Of a stretch of DNA of 64,000 nt, positions 20,876-33,434 are shown one piece after another (position 1 is the stretch's first letter; the number at the start of each line of letters is the position of its first letter). Below the pieces are notes generated by a model. It was not told the origin of the DNA. It searched no databases and was given only the letters and a program-made list of their open reading frames with translations. This stretch comes from Globodera rostochiensis. Taxonomy: Eukaryota; Nematoda; Chromadorea; Rhabditida; Heteroderidae. The position numbers and the translations under genes are program-made. The DNA is taken from contig JAEVLN010000026.1 in the NCBI GenBank assembly GCA_018350325.1, positions 310,001 through 374,000 on the forward strand, given 5' to 3'.

Positions 20876-22565
20876 AAAACACTCTGGTGATGATGATCAT
20901 GTGATCAGCTTCAGCATACTTTTTGAATGTCTTTTTTCATTGGATTTTTTCTTTGGATTATAATAATATGTCCCCATGCCGTCCGGACACCCTTTAAGGG
21001 GTTGGTTGTCTGCCGAATTCAGAAAATTACCGCGTCCTGTGTGCATGTGCAATGTGTTCACATGACCCCCCCCCCCCCCCCCCCGCCATTATTCATTCAT
21101 TTCCATTCTGTTACACAAATCCTCTGGTTGCTCGTGCACCCCCCCCCCATCTCCCCCATGTTGCACATATAATCGGTGGGGTTGGGTTGGGGGGGGGCAC
21201 ATAATTCGAATTGAGTGCACAGAACAGAACAGCGAGTAGCAGCAGTACAACCAACCAACCAACGCCAATTTTGCCTCGTGTCTCCGTCCGGGGCCGGGGG
21301 GGGGGGGGAAAGAAACGAATGGCGGCGGATGAAAGGGAAAACGAATGGCAGCAGAAGAGACTTGCCAAAAGGAATATAAAAAAAACGCAACTCCGTCCGC
21401 CCGCTCATTCCGCCAATTTTATGGTCCCCCCCCCCTCCCCCCCTCCGGCGTTTCTTTGTCCTCGCCCCCCTTCCCATGTAACCCTCCCCCCCCCCCCCTC
21501 AACTCCTTCACCAATCCCCCCCCCCTTTCCTTTTTGTCTCCCTGCTGCCTGCCATTCATTTTCTATTCTTCCACAAAACTTTCCCTGTCCCCCCCCCCAA
21601 CCCACCCCAAATGATGTGCCCATCCCCCCCCCCATCTCAAAAAGGAGTGGTGGTGGGTGGTAGCGGGGCGAATAGGCGAATACACAACACAACAGCACCC
21701 CCCCCCCCCGTCCATCCATCCAAAATGGCGGGTTCTGTTGGCGGACGAACGAACGAATTGGTGGGGGGTGGGGGGAGAATGTATGTGCTGACTGCTCCCC
21801 ATCAGCTGCACATCACATGCACACACAACACATCCAAATGGTCCCCCCCTTCCTCCCGCTGTGTCCAAAAATGAATTTCTTCGAAATACATATAAAATAA
21901 ATTTTTTGTTTTTAAACTTTTGACGAAAAAATATTTTTTGTTACTTCCTCCACTTTCTGTCTGTCTGCCTGTACGCCCCGTCGGGGATTTTTGGGGTTGG
22001 CCGGGGCGAGGGGAGAGGAGGGGGGGGGGGGGGTCATTGATTTGCCAAGCAAACAAAAAAGGGGGGGGCGGGGAGCAAAGAAATGAGAGAAGACAACGAC
22101 GCCGGAGGGTGAGACACACATTTTCGAACGATTCCGTCCACCCGCCCGTCCGTTTCGGAGGCGCGGAGGTGTCAATACGCCCCCCCCCAACGCCTGCCTC
22201 AACAGCAGCGCGTCCGTCCATAGTTTTATCATTTTCTATCACTTGACTTTCCTCCCGTCGCCTCCTTTCTGCTGCTGCTGCTGGGGCTGGTGGGTCCAGT
22301 TCAGCGGACGGACGGACGGACGACGCCGGCGGCGGTGCACGGGTTGCACAGCTGACTTTCTGTGCCCTTTGTGAAGCGTTTAAAGAAATTGCTAACTAAA
22401 ACATTTTTTTATATTGTTTTGTATTGGTTCCTTCCCTTTGTCGGTGTGTAATATACAATATACTATATATGCCGTTTAGACCGTTGGTTTCCAATTCAAA
22501 TTTTTTAAGCTTGGCGTTTTGTTTACTGCCAATTTTGTGGAGCTCCCCTGTCACGAAAATTAAAT
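20876..22565. other. Gene-free, homopolymer-rich region
   Basis: Downstream of RPC3. Dense C-tracts and G-tracts of 8-18 bp (for example 21067-21084, 21299-21308, 21487-21498, 22020-22034). Open frames here are low-complexity Pro, Gly or Arg products of the tracts on both strands. No exon with family similarity was seen. Confidence 0.5.
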
Positions 22566-22576
22566 GCCCGGCGGGG

Positions 22577-23314
22577 CTACCGGTCCGAGTGCCGAATGGT
22601 CCGAGTACCGAATGGTCCGAGTACCGAAAGTCCGAGTACCGAATGATCCGAGTACCGAATAGTGCAAAAAATATCCGAGTGCCGAATACAACAAAAAATA
22701 TCCGAGTGCCGAACGTCCCAGTGCCGAATGGCCTGAGTGCCGAATAGTGCGAAAAATATCCGAGTGCCGAATAAAACATATTTAAGCCGAAGGTCGAATT
22801 AAATACTATAGTAGAAAAGCGTACTGTTTAAACATTTTATAACACCGATAAACTTTTATCAATCATATAAATTAGGGTTAAGCCCCGACATGGCCAACCC
22901 CGACCCCGACTTTCCTGCAGGGGACTTTCCCGCCCCCGAAGGGTCAGGGAAGGTCAACATTGATTTTTGGATGTTTTTCGAAAAATTGTTCGAATTCAAG
23001 TGCGGGGTTTGAAAAAATTGATTTGTATAAAAAGTAGGGTAAGAAATCTGAATTGATCCGTACACTCAAAAAAATTAGAAGTCGACACTCAGATATTTTT
23101 GCAATATTTCGACACTCGAACCATTCGAAACTCAGAATTTCGACACTCGGACATTTTTTGTACTATTCGGTACTCAGACAGTATTTGTTCTATTCGGCAC
23201 TCAGACTTTTCGGCACTGGGACGTTCGGCACTCGGATATTTTTTGTTCTATTCGGCACTCGGATATTTTTTGCACTATTCGGTACTCGGACCATTCGGCA
23301 CTCGGACCGGAAGC
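22577..23314. mobile_element. Foldback-type element A (arms of GTCCGAGTGCCGAAT repeats)
   Basis: The left arm (about 22580-22775) is a tandem array of GGTCCGAGTRCCGAAT-like units with interspersed AGTGCAAAAAATAT spacers. The right arm (about 23085-23310) is its near-exact inverse, in the same unit order. The centre is A/T-rich with a GTCGGGG/CCCCGAC patch. An 11-bp direct repeat GCCCGGCGGGG flanks it (22566-22576 and 23315-23325). The arrangement matches foldback elements, whose long inverted repeats consist of short tandem units. No transposase frame. Confidence 0.75.
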
Positions 23315-23325
23315 GCCCGGCGGGG

Positions 23326-26300
23326 GGGGGGGGGGGGTAATTGAGATGTCCGTGGCTTTGGAAATTCTCTTTTTGAATCCACAGAAAAAAAAATTTCCTA
23401 TAAAAACGGAAGCCTCTAATGAAGTCAGGACCCGTAAGTTTTAGAAATTTGTCAATCCCTTTAGGCGCTTTTATATTTTTGTCCCTAAATTTTATTATAT
23501 GTATTTGTTGTTTTTGCGTCCCCTTTTGTTGTTGCCCTTTGCCATTCACACAATTCGTAAATATTTACGCCCTGGGGGGAGGGGGGGGGGAGGCTTTTTG
23601 ATGGTGAAGAAGACATTCATTCCCCCATATGTATGTACAAAAATCTGAAACATTTTGCATTCTTAAGGCCCAATTTTTCCAAGTTTTAATCGTCTTAATC
23701 ATCCTCAGCCACCACCACAGCCGCCATTTCGCCACTTTATAGATCAACACACTCCTCGATTTTGGGGCCAGATAAGAAAGAATGTTGGGGGGGGGGGGGG
23801 GGGGGGAGGGGACTCACGTGCACTCCATCACAAATTGTCAGCCGCCCGTCTCAGGCCCATGCCCCCCCCGGCCCCCGCCCCGCCCAATCAGTCGTCGTCA
23901 AAAGAGAGACATACGACGGGGCCAAGGGGAATAAAAAGAGTGGCCAAAGTTCACACAGTCCCCGGAGGGCCTTGCCAAAAATTTCGGTGTCCCATGAGCC
24001 AGAAGAGTTTATCAATTTGTTGGAATTATGCAACGGGACGGGGGGGGGGGGGTGAATTGTCTTTGTGCGTGCATACTCTGACTGGTGGTGGTGGTCCCAT
24101 TTTTGGACACTTTCAAACATTCTGATCACGAATTAGCCACACATTCTGTTTGTCCCTATGACTTTGTCTGATCTTAAGATTTTGATGCTTTAACATCAAA
24201 ACAATTTTTGTGGTACATATTTCAGAATTTTACATTGAATTTTGGTGGTGCTGCCTGATACACAAAGCAAATTGTTGTTTTTTCAACAGTTTAGATCACA
24301 AAATATTTACCAATTTATAGGAATTCTGTCCGAGAACATACACATTTTGTACACATAAAACATGGGGCATAGAGCAAATAAATAACAAAAAAAGTGGGGG
24401 GGGGGGCACGCCATTTTAACGAATTTTAAGTTCTTCCCAATGTTCTTAAGACAACCACTTGTTTCACTTCATAATTTGTGGCTCACTCACTCACTTTGAT
24501 CGCGGGGAACGAAAACAAAAAAAGAAAATTCCATTTTTATTCATTCCCAATCAACAGAAAGTAAGCCAGCAGCAGCACATCCCCTTTTTGTTTACACTTT
24601 TTTATTTCATATTCAATTGAAAATGGAAAAAAAAAAGATTTTTCGAATTCATTTTGTCGTCACAAGACGAAGAGAACCTCACAATTTTCTTACGCCATCA
24701 AAGCGTCGGAGCCCAAAAAAGCATAAATATCAATTTGAGCAGCGCCATCAATGTTAAAATAACTTACAAATTAGGTGTAATTGTTGGCTAAACAAATTAC
24801 CTAAATAAAATTGACACCATTCATAACACCCAATTTATTTGTTGTTTGGCCTTTGATCGATCGGGAAGCTAATCGATTCGTTATTTGGCCTTTGATCGAT
24901 CAAGCGGAAGCTAATCGATTAGCGTCTTTTTCCACCGGAAAAGGTTAAAGCTTAAGGCTGTGAAATTCGCTATTTTTTTGTGCCAACTTGGCGTGCCGAA
25001 AACAATAACTTTCTTAATGGCCTAGCCCTCGGAAGACAGACACATCGAATGGTAACCAAAAATTGTTTGGTTTGGTTAACTAACAAAACAACAAAAAGAA
25101 TTTTTCCATTTTTATTTGTGCGCGCAAAATGAATGAATAAAAAAACATTTTTTTCTTTTTTGTATTTATTTATTTGTGGATTGGGTGACGGATGGACGGT
25201 TTGGTCGTCACGTCAGGGAATGGGGAGCAAGGTTTCAGCCCCCGTCAGCAGCAGCACACGACGACTGATCGATCGATCGGTCAATCGATCGATCGATCAG
25301 ATCAGATCAGATGAAATGGATTTGCGCATTCTTTTTCATCCTTTTAATCTCTGCTCGCGCGCGTTCTTCCGCTGATGCCTTCGTTCGTGCAAATATTATG
25401 TCAATATTCGCCGCCCATCCCATTAGCTCCACTCCCTTTGGGCTCGAAAACCCCCCGAATAAAATAGGTAATTAGTAAATCGTTTTGTTAATTGATTTCT
25501 CCTTTGCGGCCGAAAGCCGGCATTTTTGTTTGATCCCGTAAACTCCGGCATTACTGGTGTGCCATTCATGGACGGTCCATTTATAAATTTTCCATTTTTG
25601 GGACTGAAATTTGGGGTTTTTTTTTCCAAAAATGCCGGCCTCGACCGACCCCTCTACTCAAAACATTACACAGTTGCTAAATGAAACAACAACAACAGCA
25701 GCCTCTTAGCCCCCCCCCCCCCTCTGCTTTTGCTTCGTGCCCTTTCCCCCCGCCACCTTTCGCATCACATTTCTCGTCCTCGTCGTCGTCTTCTTCCTGA
25801 CTTTGGGGTGGGAGAACGGACCATCCAATTCAATTCCCCCCCCCCACCTCATCTCGGCCCGGCCCGGCCCGGCCCAGCTTGGCCTCCTCCTCTTCGTCCT
25901 TGGCCAACCAATTGTACCCATCCATCTCCTCGTCCTCGTCGTCCCCTCCCCCTCACCTTGTGCGTCGGTCGGTCGTTGCCCATTCCGCCCCTCACTCACT
26001 CACTCTGTCCATGTCATGTGTCCCCCCCCCCCTCCTCTACTCTCACTGTCTGTTGTGCAATTGTCTCTCGCCCGCGCTCATTTCTTTTTCTGTTCATCAG
26101 CTGGCCCTGCATCACCACCACCAACAGCACCAGCACCTCCTCAGGCTCTGCTTGCTGTTAAGTGTGTTGGGGTGGGGGGGGGGGAGAGTATAAATGTTAT
26201 AGTTTCTGTTTGCCCCCGGAGGGGCTTGGCCCCCCATTTTTATCTCACACGCCCTTACACACACATTACTTCACACCGCCTTCTGCTGGTGGCGCCCGCT

Positions 26301-27738
26301 CTCACTTTACTTTGGAGAGAGAGAGAGTGCCTAATTTGCCGCAAGAAGTTTTCCTTTTTTGGCTTACATTAATTAGCCTCTGCTAAACACTCGTTTTGTT
26401 GGGGGCTTCTTGGCATTTGCGCGCGCAAGCGCAACAGAAAATTATTTTTAGCATCAGAAAAAGGACTAATTTAGGCGTTTTTCTTTTTGTACATAATAAT
26501 GGTTGGTCTACGGAAAGCACAAAAATTGCCTAATTATTGTAAAATTTTTTGTTTTAATCGTTGCTCTGGGCTGCAATTGATAGCGAGCGGTCTTTTGCAT
26601 TGGTCATATGTACATAATATGTGTGATTCCTTTCGGTTTAGCTTTATCATTTACGGTTGGAAATTGTTCCATTTCCATTCCATTCCATTCCAAAACTACA
26701 AATGTAACAACAACAATAAGAAAGTCCACTTTTTTTTTGCCAAAAAAAAACAATTTGTTACTTTTATTAGTCCATAAAAGCTTCTGCCGGCACATTTTGC
26801 AGCACGAGCCGATCAGCTGGCCGGCTGACTGACTGGTTGGCTGTGTATTCGCATGACTTTGGTGGTGGACATGTGCGTTAGAAATAAGCACAGAAAAGCG
26901 CTTCCATTCCCCCCCCCCCCCACAATTTCTCATAAACAAAATGCATTAAGGCCAGCCCCCCCCCAATTCGCATTTTAATATTTATTTTTCATCATTTTCT
27001 CACGCTTTCTTTTTTCTACGACCGTCCAAATTTGGAATATTAAAAAAAAAAAATTCATTTTTTGTTTTGTTTTAGAGCAGAGCAGGCAGAATTGTCGCTG
27101 CTCACATCGGCACTCCGCTATTCGCCGATAAACGCTCAGCAAATCATTCACAATTCAAAAACCTTCCCCCCCCCCACACAAACATTCACTGACCCTGCCA
27201 TTATAATCCGAAACAGAGTCATCCTCCTTCCGTCACACAACCTCAACTTGCTCCCAATTTAACCTCCGTCAAGTGCAGAGCGTTCAAAAAAGGCACTGCC
27301 TCCGCCCTTCACTCTCTCTCTCTCTCTGACGCGCGTTTTGTGTCTTCGTCCGTCTCCCCACCGTTTCATGCGACGACGTTTGACGACAACGACGACGGCG
27401 ACGAGTACCTGTCAATCAACAGCAGCAGCATCTTCGTCTATCATCATCATCACCAAAATTTGATCCCCCCTTTTTCTTTTTGCTCCTCCTCCTCTTCGTT
27501 CAGCTCCTCCTCCAATCGTCGTCACCTTCCAATAACAACTTTTGCTCCTCCTCCTCCTTCTCTTCTTCATTTCTGACGCCGCATTTTTTTTTTCAGTGTG
27601 TTTGTGCTTTGCTTTCTTTTCTCATTCTTTTTTTTTTTCTTTCTTTCGTCAACAGACAGCAAACAACAAACAAAATTTGTGAAGGCGCACGTCCAATTTA
27701 TTTGACTTCCAATAAATAAATAGTTTTGTGCAGCACAA
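23326..27738. other. Gene-free region upstream of the LC3 gene
   Basis: No convincing exon. Holds many G/C homopolymers (23790-23811, 24045, 25711-25721, 26018-26030, 26900), a doubled 39-bp motif at 24845-24915 (TTTGGCCTTTGATCGATC twice), a GATC-rich patch at 25266-25310 and pyrimidine-rich CTCCTC runs at 27480-27570 just before the LC3 start. It may be promoter or regulatory DNA, but nothing specific can be assigned. Confidence 0.45.
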
Positions 27739-29560
27739 ATGCCATCGACCAGCGCGCAAAACAGCACGGGCTATGTGCCCTATTTTAAAGAGCGCAAAAA
27801 TATTGGTGGGTTTTCATGAAAATATTAATATTTTATTGCTTTTATCAAGAAAAACAGATCAAAAATTGCAGATACATATCTATTTAAATTTTTGGTTTTG
27901 GGGAGGGTTTGGGTTTTTAAAAGTTTCTTCTAATTTTTTTGATGAAATAAAAGTGTTCTCAATTAATTGAATTTAACAGTGCAAAATGTTATCTTTCCCC
28001 CCAATTTTTTCAGTGGACCGTAAGCGAATGGTGCAGGAAATTTTGCGACAACAAACGGACAAAGTGAGGCGTACTAATTAATGTTTATGTGTCCAATTTT
28101 TTTAAAACAATTTTTTAGGTTCCATTGATCATCGAACGCGTCAGAGACGAGCGTAAGTCAAGTCAAGCCATTCACTTTTGTTGGCATTTACATTCACGGC
28201 AAAAATCGGACGCTTGCTTTTGAACCCCCCGGGGGGACGTAGGCTGAAATGTTTTTGATGATTTGTGACGCTTCTTGATTTGAAGTTGACCGAATTAAAC
28301 AACAAAAAAATGCCAATATTTCATAAAATTAAAGTCGTTTAGTCTATTTTTTATGAAGAAATGCCAAAAAAAAATGAGCTTTTGATATTTGATTAAAAGA
28401 AGCTGACAAAATTTTACAAAAAATCCAATCGCTTTTTAGGCAATTTGCCATTGATGAGCCAATGCAAATATTTGGTGCCCGCGCATTTCACTGTCGCCAA
28501 CGTTATGCAAATCATCCGGGGTCGGCTGTCGCTTCATCCGGATCAGGCCTTTTATTTGTATGAAATATGTTTAAAAATGTAATAAATTCTGATCAGAAAA
28601 TTGAATCCAAAAGTCCAAAGCTTAGAATTGAATTGGAATTTGTTTTTATTAAAAATTAAATTTTGTTTTTTCTTGCAGGATAGTCAATGAGAAGTCGTGG
28701 GTGACAATTTCGATGACTGTTGGCCAGGTTTTTGATTTTTTTTGTTTTTGAATATTTTTTCGGTAAAAAATGGTTTAATTTTGCGGTCTGGCCATGAGAT
28801 TTTCTATTGAATATTTTTGTTGGTTTGTCCAATAAAATTGGCATTTTCTTTTCAATTCAAAATTTTGGGTACCCAAAATTTTTTAAACTAAATTTTGTTC
28901 CCTTTTTTTTTACTGTCTTAATCACACACAAATTAAAGCTCTACGAAATGGAGAAGGACCCGGACGGCTTCTTGTACATTGTAAGCATTTTGTTGTTGTG
29001 TTGTGCCGTTCCGCTTTTGGACTTTTTTTTTTTTTTTTGCAAATTCCCCCGGGCAGACATTTTTTTTATTAAAAAATTGGGCGGGCGGGGGCCCGTAAAG
29101 GTGGTTGGTTACCCCCCCCCCCCCCCCCCCCCCCCTCTTTGCCCATCGAAAAATTGAGCATATTTTTGAAATTTGGAACTTTTCCATAAGGGAAATTGCT
29201 GGAGGGGGGGGGGGGGGAATTAAAACAATTTATACCCACGAGACGTTTAGCGGCGGCGGGACCCCTACCGAGTGTCCGTCCCCAAAAACGGCTTAACAGT
29301 TACACCATCTAGACGGGCATTTTTCTGGCTTTTGAAAAAGCCGGAACACGGGACAAAATGTCGGGAATTTTTTGGGGGCTTGCCCGACCTTGGCATTGTT
29401 CACAATATTTCCGAGTCTCGGGTACCGGGAAACTCGTTAAACATCCCGTTTGTTTGTTGGTGGTGGTGATTCCGGGGTCCAGGCCCCGTTAAACACGGCA
29501 GCAGTTCTCTCACTCTCTCTCTCTGTTCAGGTCTATGCAAGTCAGCAGACTTTCGGCTAG
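27739..29560 (+). CDS. lgg-2: ATG8-family autophagy protein, LC3/LGG-2 type
   Basis: ATG8 proteins are ubiquitin-like and are conjugated to phosphatidylethanolamine on autophagosomes. Seven exons (27739-27805, 28014-28063, 28119-28152, 28440-28557, 28679-28727, 28939-28980, 29531-29560) join in frame to 129 residues. Seen: the N-terminal helical segment YVPYFKERKNIVDRKRMVQE, VPLIIERVRDERNLPL, CKYLVPAHFTVANVMQIIRG, LSLHPDQAFYLIVNEKSW, SMTVGQLYEMEKDPDGFLYI and VYASQQTFG. Longer N-terminus, LPL and DGFLY-VYASQ-TFG match LC3 rather than GABARAP. The stop codon follows immediately after the conserved terminal Gly, so there is no C-terminal extension for ATG4 to remove. Convergent with IMP4. Confidence 0.92.
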
Positions 29561-30604
29561 CGCCGGAGGCGATGCGGATGCCGCAGGACGAGGGAGAGGG
29601 GGCGGGCGAGTCCAACAACGGTGGTGGTTTGGTTTGGTGGTTGAAAGTGTGTACAAAAAGCAGCTGATCGATCGAAGGAATTGTTAAAAGAAAGCAAAAC
29701 GTCCTCCCCCTCCCTCCCCAATCACAGAGAAAACAACCCAACACAACCGCAGAGTCCTCATATATAACAATTTTGTCATCAACATTTCCCCCCCCCCCCC
29801 CACAATCGCTGTTTTTTTCTTTCCGAATTTCCCAGGTTTCCCCCCCCCCTCGTCCGTCGTCCATTTATTCATTTGTTTTGTCTCCATATTTTTTGTGCTC
29901 TCGCCAACTTTTGTCGGAGAATATATATATTTGCCCTATACACACACGTCGCGTTCGTTAATCACCCACCATTTTTCTATGATTTCTTTTTATTGGGTTT
30001 TTTCACTCCGACAATTTTTCTGCTTTAAAACACCAGTTTTCTGCAGCTGCTGGCAGCGACATGCGCGCCTGAATGACCATTTTTTGTTGCTTTTTCGTCC
30101 ATTTTCTCTGTAACGAAAATTGTTGCCATTGAAAATGGATGCAAATTTTGAAAAATGAGCCAATTGTCTCTTGGCGATCCATTTTCAGGCACAAAAGCCA
30201 TTTTTACGCGTTAGCTCTCACCCCCGCCCTCCCCCAATTTGTGTACACTATTTTTTGTTGTTGTTGTTCTGACGGGCCATGCATCCTTCAAAACTCAGCT
30301 CTCTACTCCCTCCACGCCCCCCCCCTCGAATTCCCTATGCCCTCATGTACATAAAGAGAGGAACCACCGACGATTTCATTGCATTGAACGCCACCACCAA
30401 CCACTATACTTTTGGCACAACAACACACTTTAAAAATTTCACATGCTATGTACTATACATCAATCCACTGTATATTGTTCACTTTTTTTTTGCTACATAA
30501 AATTTATTGAGAAAAAACACGCACAACAAACGCACCACGCGTTTTTTGAAGACTCAATATGTAAGAACAAACAAAAATTCCATTCTCGGATTGGCGGTCT
30601 CTGA
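29561..30604. other. Convergent intergenic region between LC3 and IMP4
   Basis: 3' flanks of both genes; no exon recognised. Contains C-tracts (29785-29801, 29839-29847) and A/T-rich DNA. Confidence 0.45.
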
Positions 30605-32430
30605 TCATTCCCGTTCGTCTGTCAGAATCCGCCTCTTTCGGTTGATGTAAGAGCGAAGTGCCCACTCCGTTTCGCTGCTGCTCGCGTTGTCCAAAGTGCC
30701 GAGCACAATGCAATATGCTGCATGCAATCAATTAATCCAATTAGTGTGTATATATAACAATGAACTTAAATGGGTCCAAAGCCTTCTGACTTTGAAGACG
30801 ATTTTGTTGAAATTTTGCCACTTTTTTTTGTCCGTTTAAATCGGATTGGCCACCCTTCAAATTCGCTTCGGTCCCAACCCAATGGAGCAACTGAACGCTA
30901 AGTGAACGGCTCGCCTACGTCGCATTTCGAAGCGTGGGCCCAGCTCGTTGAGCTCCACCGCGCCGGTGTCGCCCTTGCGCCAGCTGTGCTGCCGGAAGGA
31001 GACAAAATCGTCCGTATTCGAAAAAGTGACCACCCGCCGGGCGTCCCGCTTCGGCACCGGGAACAGAAACTTCAGAATGTTGGTGATCTGTGCAAGGAAT
31101 TTTGAGTGAGCCACCGGTTAATCGTGATCAACTGTTTTGCTTAGTGTTGGTCAACAAAATGTTGAAACTAAACAGGGTTGCTCTCCCCGACCCCGAAATA
31201 GGGCCGTCCCCGATCCCCGAGCTCCCCCCGCCCCCGGGGGGTCGGGGAGCAAACCAGGAAGCATTCATTGATCAGGCCAGCCGAGTAAGCAAACGTTCCC
31301 TCCCCACCATTTATTTTGAAATTTTCCAACAACAAAAAAACCAAAACAAAATGGCGCACCCGTTGCCCAACCGGTGATGTCATCTCGTGGAAAATGAGGT
31401 GCGGGTACTGCTCCGTCATGTGCTCCTTCTTATTTTTGCTGTCATGACGCATCAACACGTTGTGCAAACTTAAAGGGGGAAGGAAACCAACAAAAATAGA
31501 AGTACACAATTTCTTTCTCATCATTACCTGAAATAGGCGGTGGGTCCGTGCGGAAAATGGGAGACGATCAGCGAGTCGGGCACCCCACGCGTTTCTCCAA
31601 GCATTACCAGGTCAGTGACCTGTAAAAATCAGCAAAATTCAGAACGAAAGTCCAACATTTGTGACATTTTCATTAGAAATTATTTGACAGACCGCATTAG
31701 CTTTGCACGCCTCCACAATGTGTTTGATGTCGTGTTCACCTGCAAATTACGAACAAATCTAATGTCCGTCCGGCTTGATTAGATTTTTCAGAATAAATAT
31801 AACTATAAAAAAGAAATCTTTTTTTGAATTTGTTCGAGGTTTTGTTGACCGAACCTCGGTTGATGCGCCGCGAGTTCGGCACCAACAGCTTGATCTCCTG
31901 AAAAGCAAAAGGATTTGTTTGAATAAAACCTTCAATGGACCAAAAATTTTTTCCCATTTTGGAAATTTGTTTATTAGTTTTTCCCCCCTGTTTTTCGGAG
32001 TTTTGTGACCTTGGCGAACACTTTGAGGCGTGAGGACGGGTCCCGGCTGGTGGTCACCACAATGTTCGGGTCATCGCAGCCCGCCCAGCGATACTCGTCG
32101 TCCATCGCGTCCACTTGGCCTCCCCACGCCAAATCGCCGACCTGAAACAACAAATTTAGGACAGGACACAAAAGGCAAAGTTTAATCCGGAGAGGACAAA
32201 AAAGTAGACCAACCACCATTTTCAATCAAAAGGAGGAGGCTTTCTGAACGCTTTTGTCCTTTGTTCCCCACCATTTCGGCGGCGTCTTCGCGCAGGTCAG
32301 TGGGCAACGCACTGCTCGTCGCCAGCGAATGTTTGATGCGATCGCGTCGTTCCTGCGTCGCGCGCTGTCGCGCCTCCAAACTTTTGCGGTAGAGAAATTC
32401 GCGTCGTTCGCGCACTTGCTTACGCAACAT
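30605..32430 (-). CDS. IMP4: IMP4, U3 snoRNP protein with Brix domain
   Basis: IMP4 binds U3 snoRNA and pre-rRNA for early 18S rRNA processing in the nucleolus. The start at 32430 gives [20 protein letters not shown], then DRIKHSL and LPTDLREDA. Following exons give [91 protein letters not shown] and [20 protein letters not shown], with SFRQHSWRK and [20 protein letters not shown] near the end. The last exon finishes ILTDERE at 30605. Complete Brix domain and typical length. Last gene of a four-gene minus-strand tandem; Elongin C ends 183 bp upstream. Confidence 0.94.
31175..31254. repeat. G/C-rich hairpin element in an IMP4 intron
   Basis: CAGGGTTGCTCTCCCCGACC at the left pairs with GGTCGGGGAGCAAACC at the right, enclosing a C/G-rich core. 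It looks like a very small inverted-repeat element; related CCCCGAC/GTCGGG patches occur inside element A and near 40990-41065. No clear target duplication. Confidence 0.45.
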
Positions 32431-32613
32431 TTTGTTGACGAAAGATTGACCTCCTTTTTTTTTTGTTTTGAAAAATGGACATAATTTATGTGTATGGCAA
32501 AATCAATTTGTAATATTCGTTGTCTGGAAATGGACAACCAGTTGAACTTGTTGATAAACACAACAATGAAAAAATCGTCCGTGTATTACATTTTTATCAC
32601 TAAATTATGATGC

Positions 32614-33286
32614 TCAACAGTCAAGAAAGTTGGCAGCCATCAAGAGTTCCAGGGCGACTTCCGGTGCCACGTAAAATTCGGGAATTTCCGTCGCGCTGTT
32701 TGTGTAGCGGGCTTTGTACGCAAAGTAATGGCACACCTTCTGCAGCACGTGGGAGGGTATTTCGCGGAAATGGACCTAAGAAACGCAATTTTGATCGAAT
32801 TATTGTTCGGTTTCCGATCGGAATTTCCCCGCAAATGCGGTGGGGGATTCTTTTCCAAATTGACGCACTTCATTCGTCTCGTTCTCCGCGTATTGGCCAG
32901 GTCCGGACAGCATGGCACGGATTGTCTTGGAGATGAGTGCATGCTCCTGGAAGGCAAAAAATAAACTTTACTTGCATTCTGATCATAATTGGACGCCTTT
33001 GGTGACTCGCTCATCAAAACTATTTTTCCAAAGGAAAAGGACGGCACGTTCCAAAAAAGGCACGAAATCCGGCACGTCTGACCCAAAGAGATCCGGCACA
33101 TTCGTTTTGTACCCAAAACATTTGTCACCAAATCAAGCTAATTAATGTCCTTTTTACCTTGTGAATGACAAATTCGTGGCCGTCACTGCTCACCAATTTC
33201 ACGTAGCACGCCTCCGGGCCCTCGCAGCCGCCGAACACCGTCAACTTGTCGCTGGTGCCGCTGCTGTTTTGTGCCGATTCGCTCAT
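32614..33286 (-). CDS. elc-1: Elongin C
   Basis: Elongin C is the Skp1-like adaptor that, with Elongin B, bridges Cullin-2/5 ligases to VHL-box or SOCS-box receptors. Three exons. After a short Ser-rich N-terminus it reads [81 protein letters not shown] and [14 protein letters not shown], ending exactly at the conserved C-terminal Cys. Near-identical to animal Elongin C throughout. The start at 33286 lies 5 bases after a possible trans-splice acceptor (ACTAAAGCGATG). FDXR ends 148 bp upstream and IMP4 starts 183 bp downstream on the same strand. Confidence 0.97.
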
Positions 33287-33434
33287 CGCTTTAGTGAAGC
33301 GCCATTTTGGAAATTATTACAAAAAAAAACAGACAAAAAATAAAACTGATTTTGACTAAATTTGACATTTCCAAAACTCCATAAAATGTCCAAAAAAATG
33401 TTTATAAGGCATAATACAATATAATCCGATCGGC

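Noticed and set aside
22396..23340. Open frames rich in GTRIF or RVPN repeats
   Set aside because: They are translations of the tandem arms of foldback element A in both orientations.
25260..25310. GATC-rich run as a regulatory element
   Set aside because: Simple GATC/GATCA repetition with no evidence of function; similar short runs occur elsewhere in the window.
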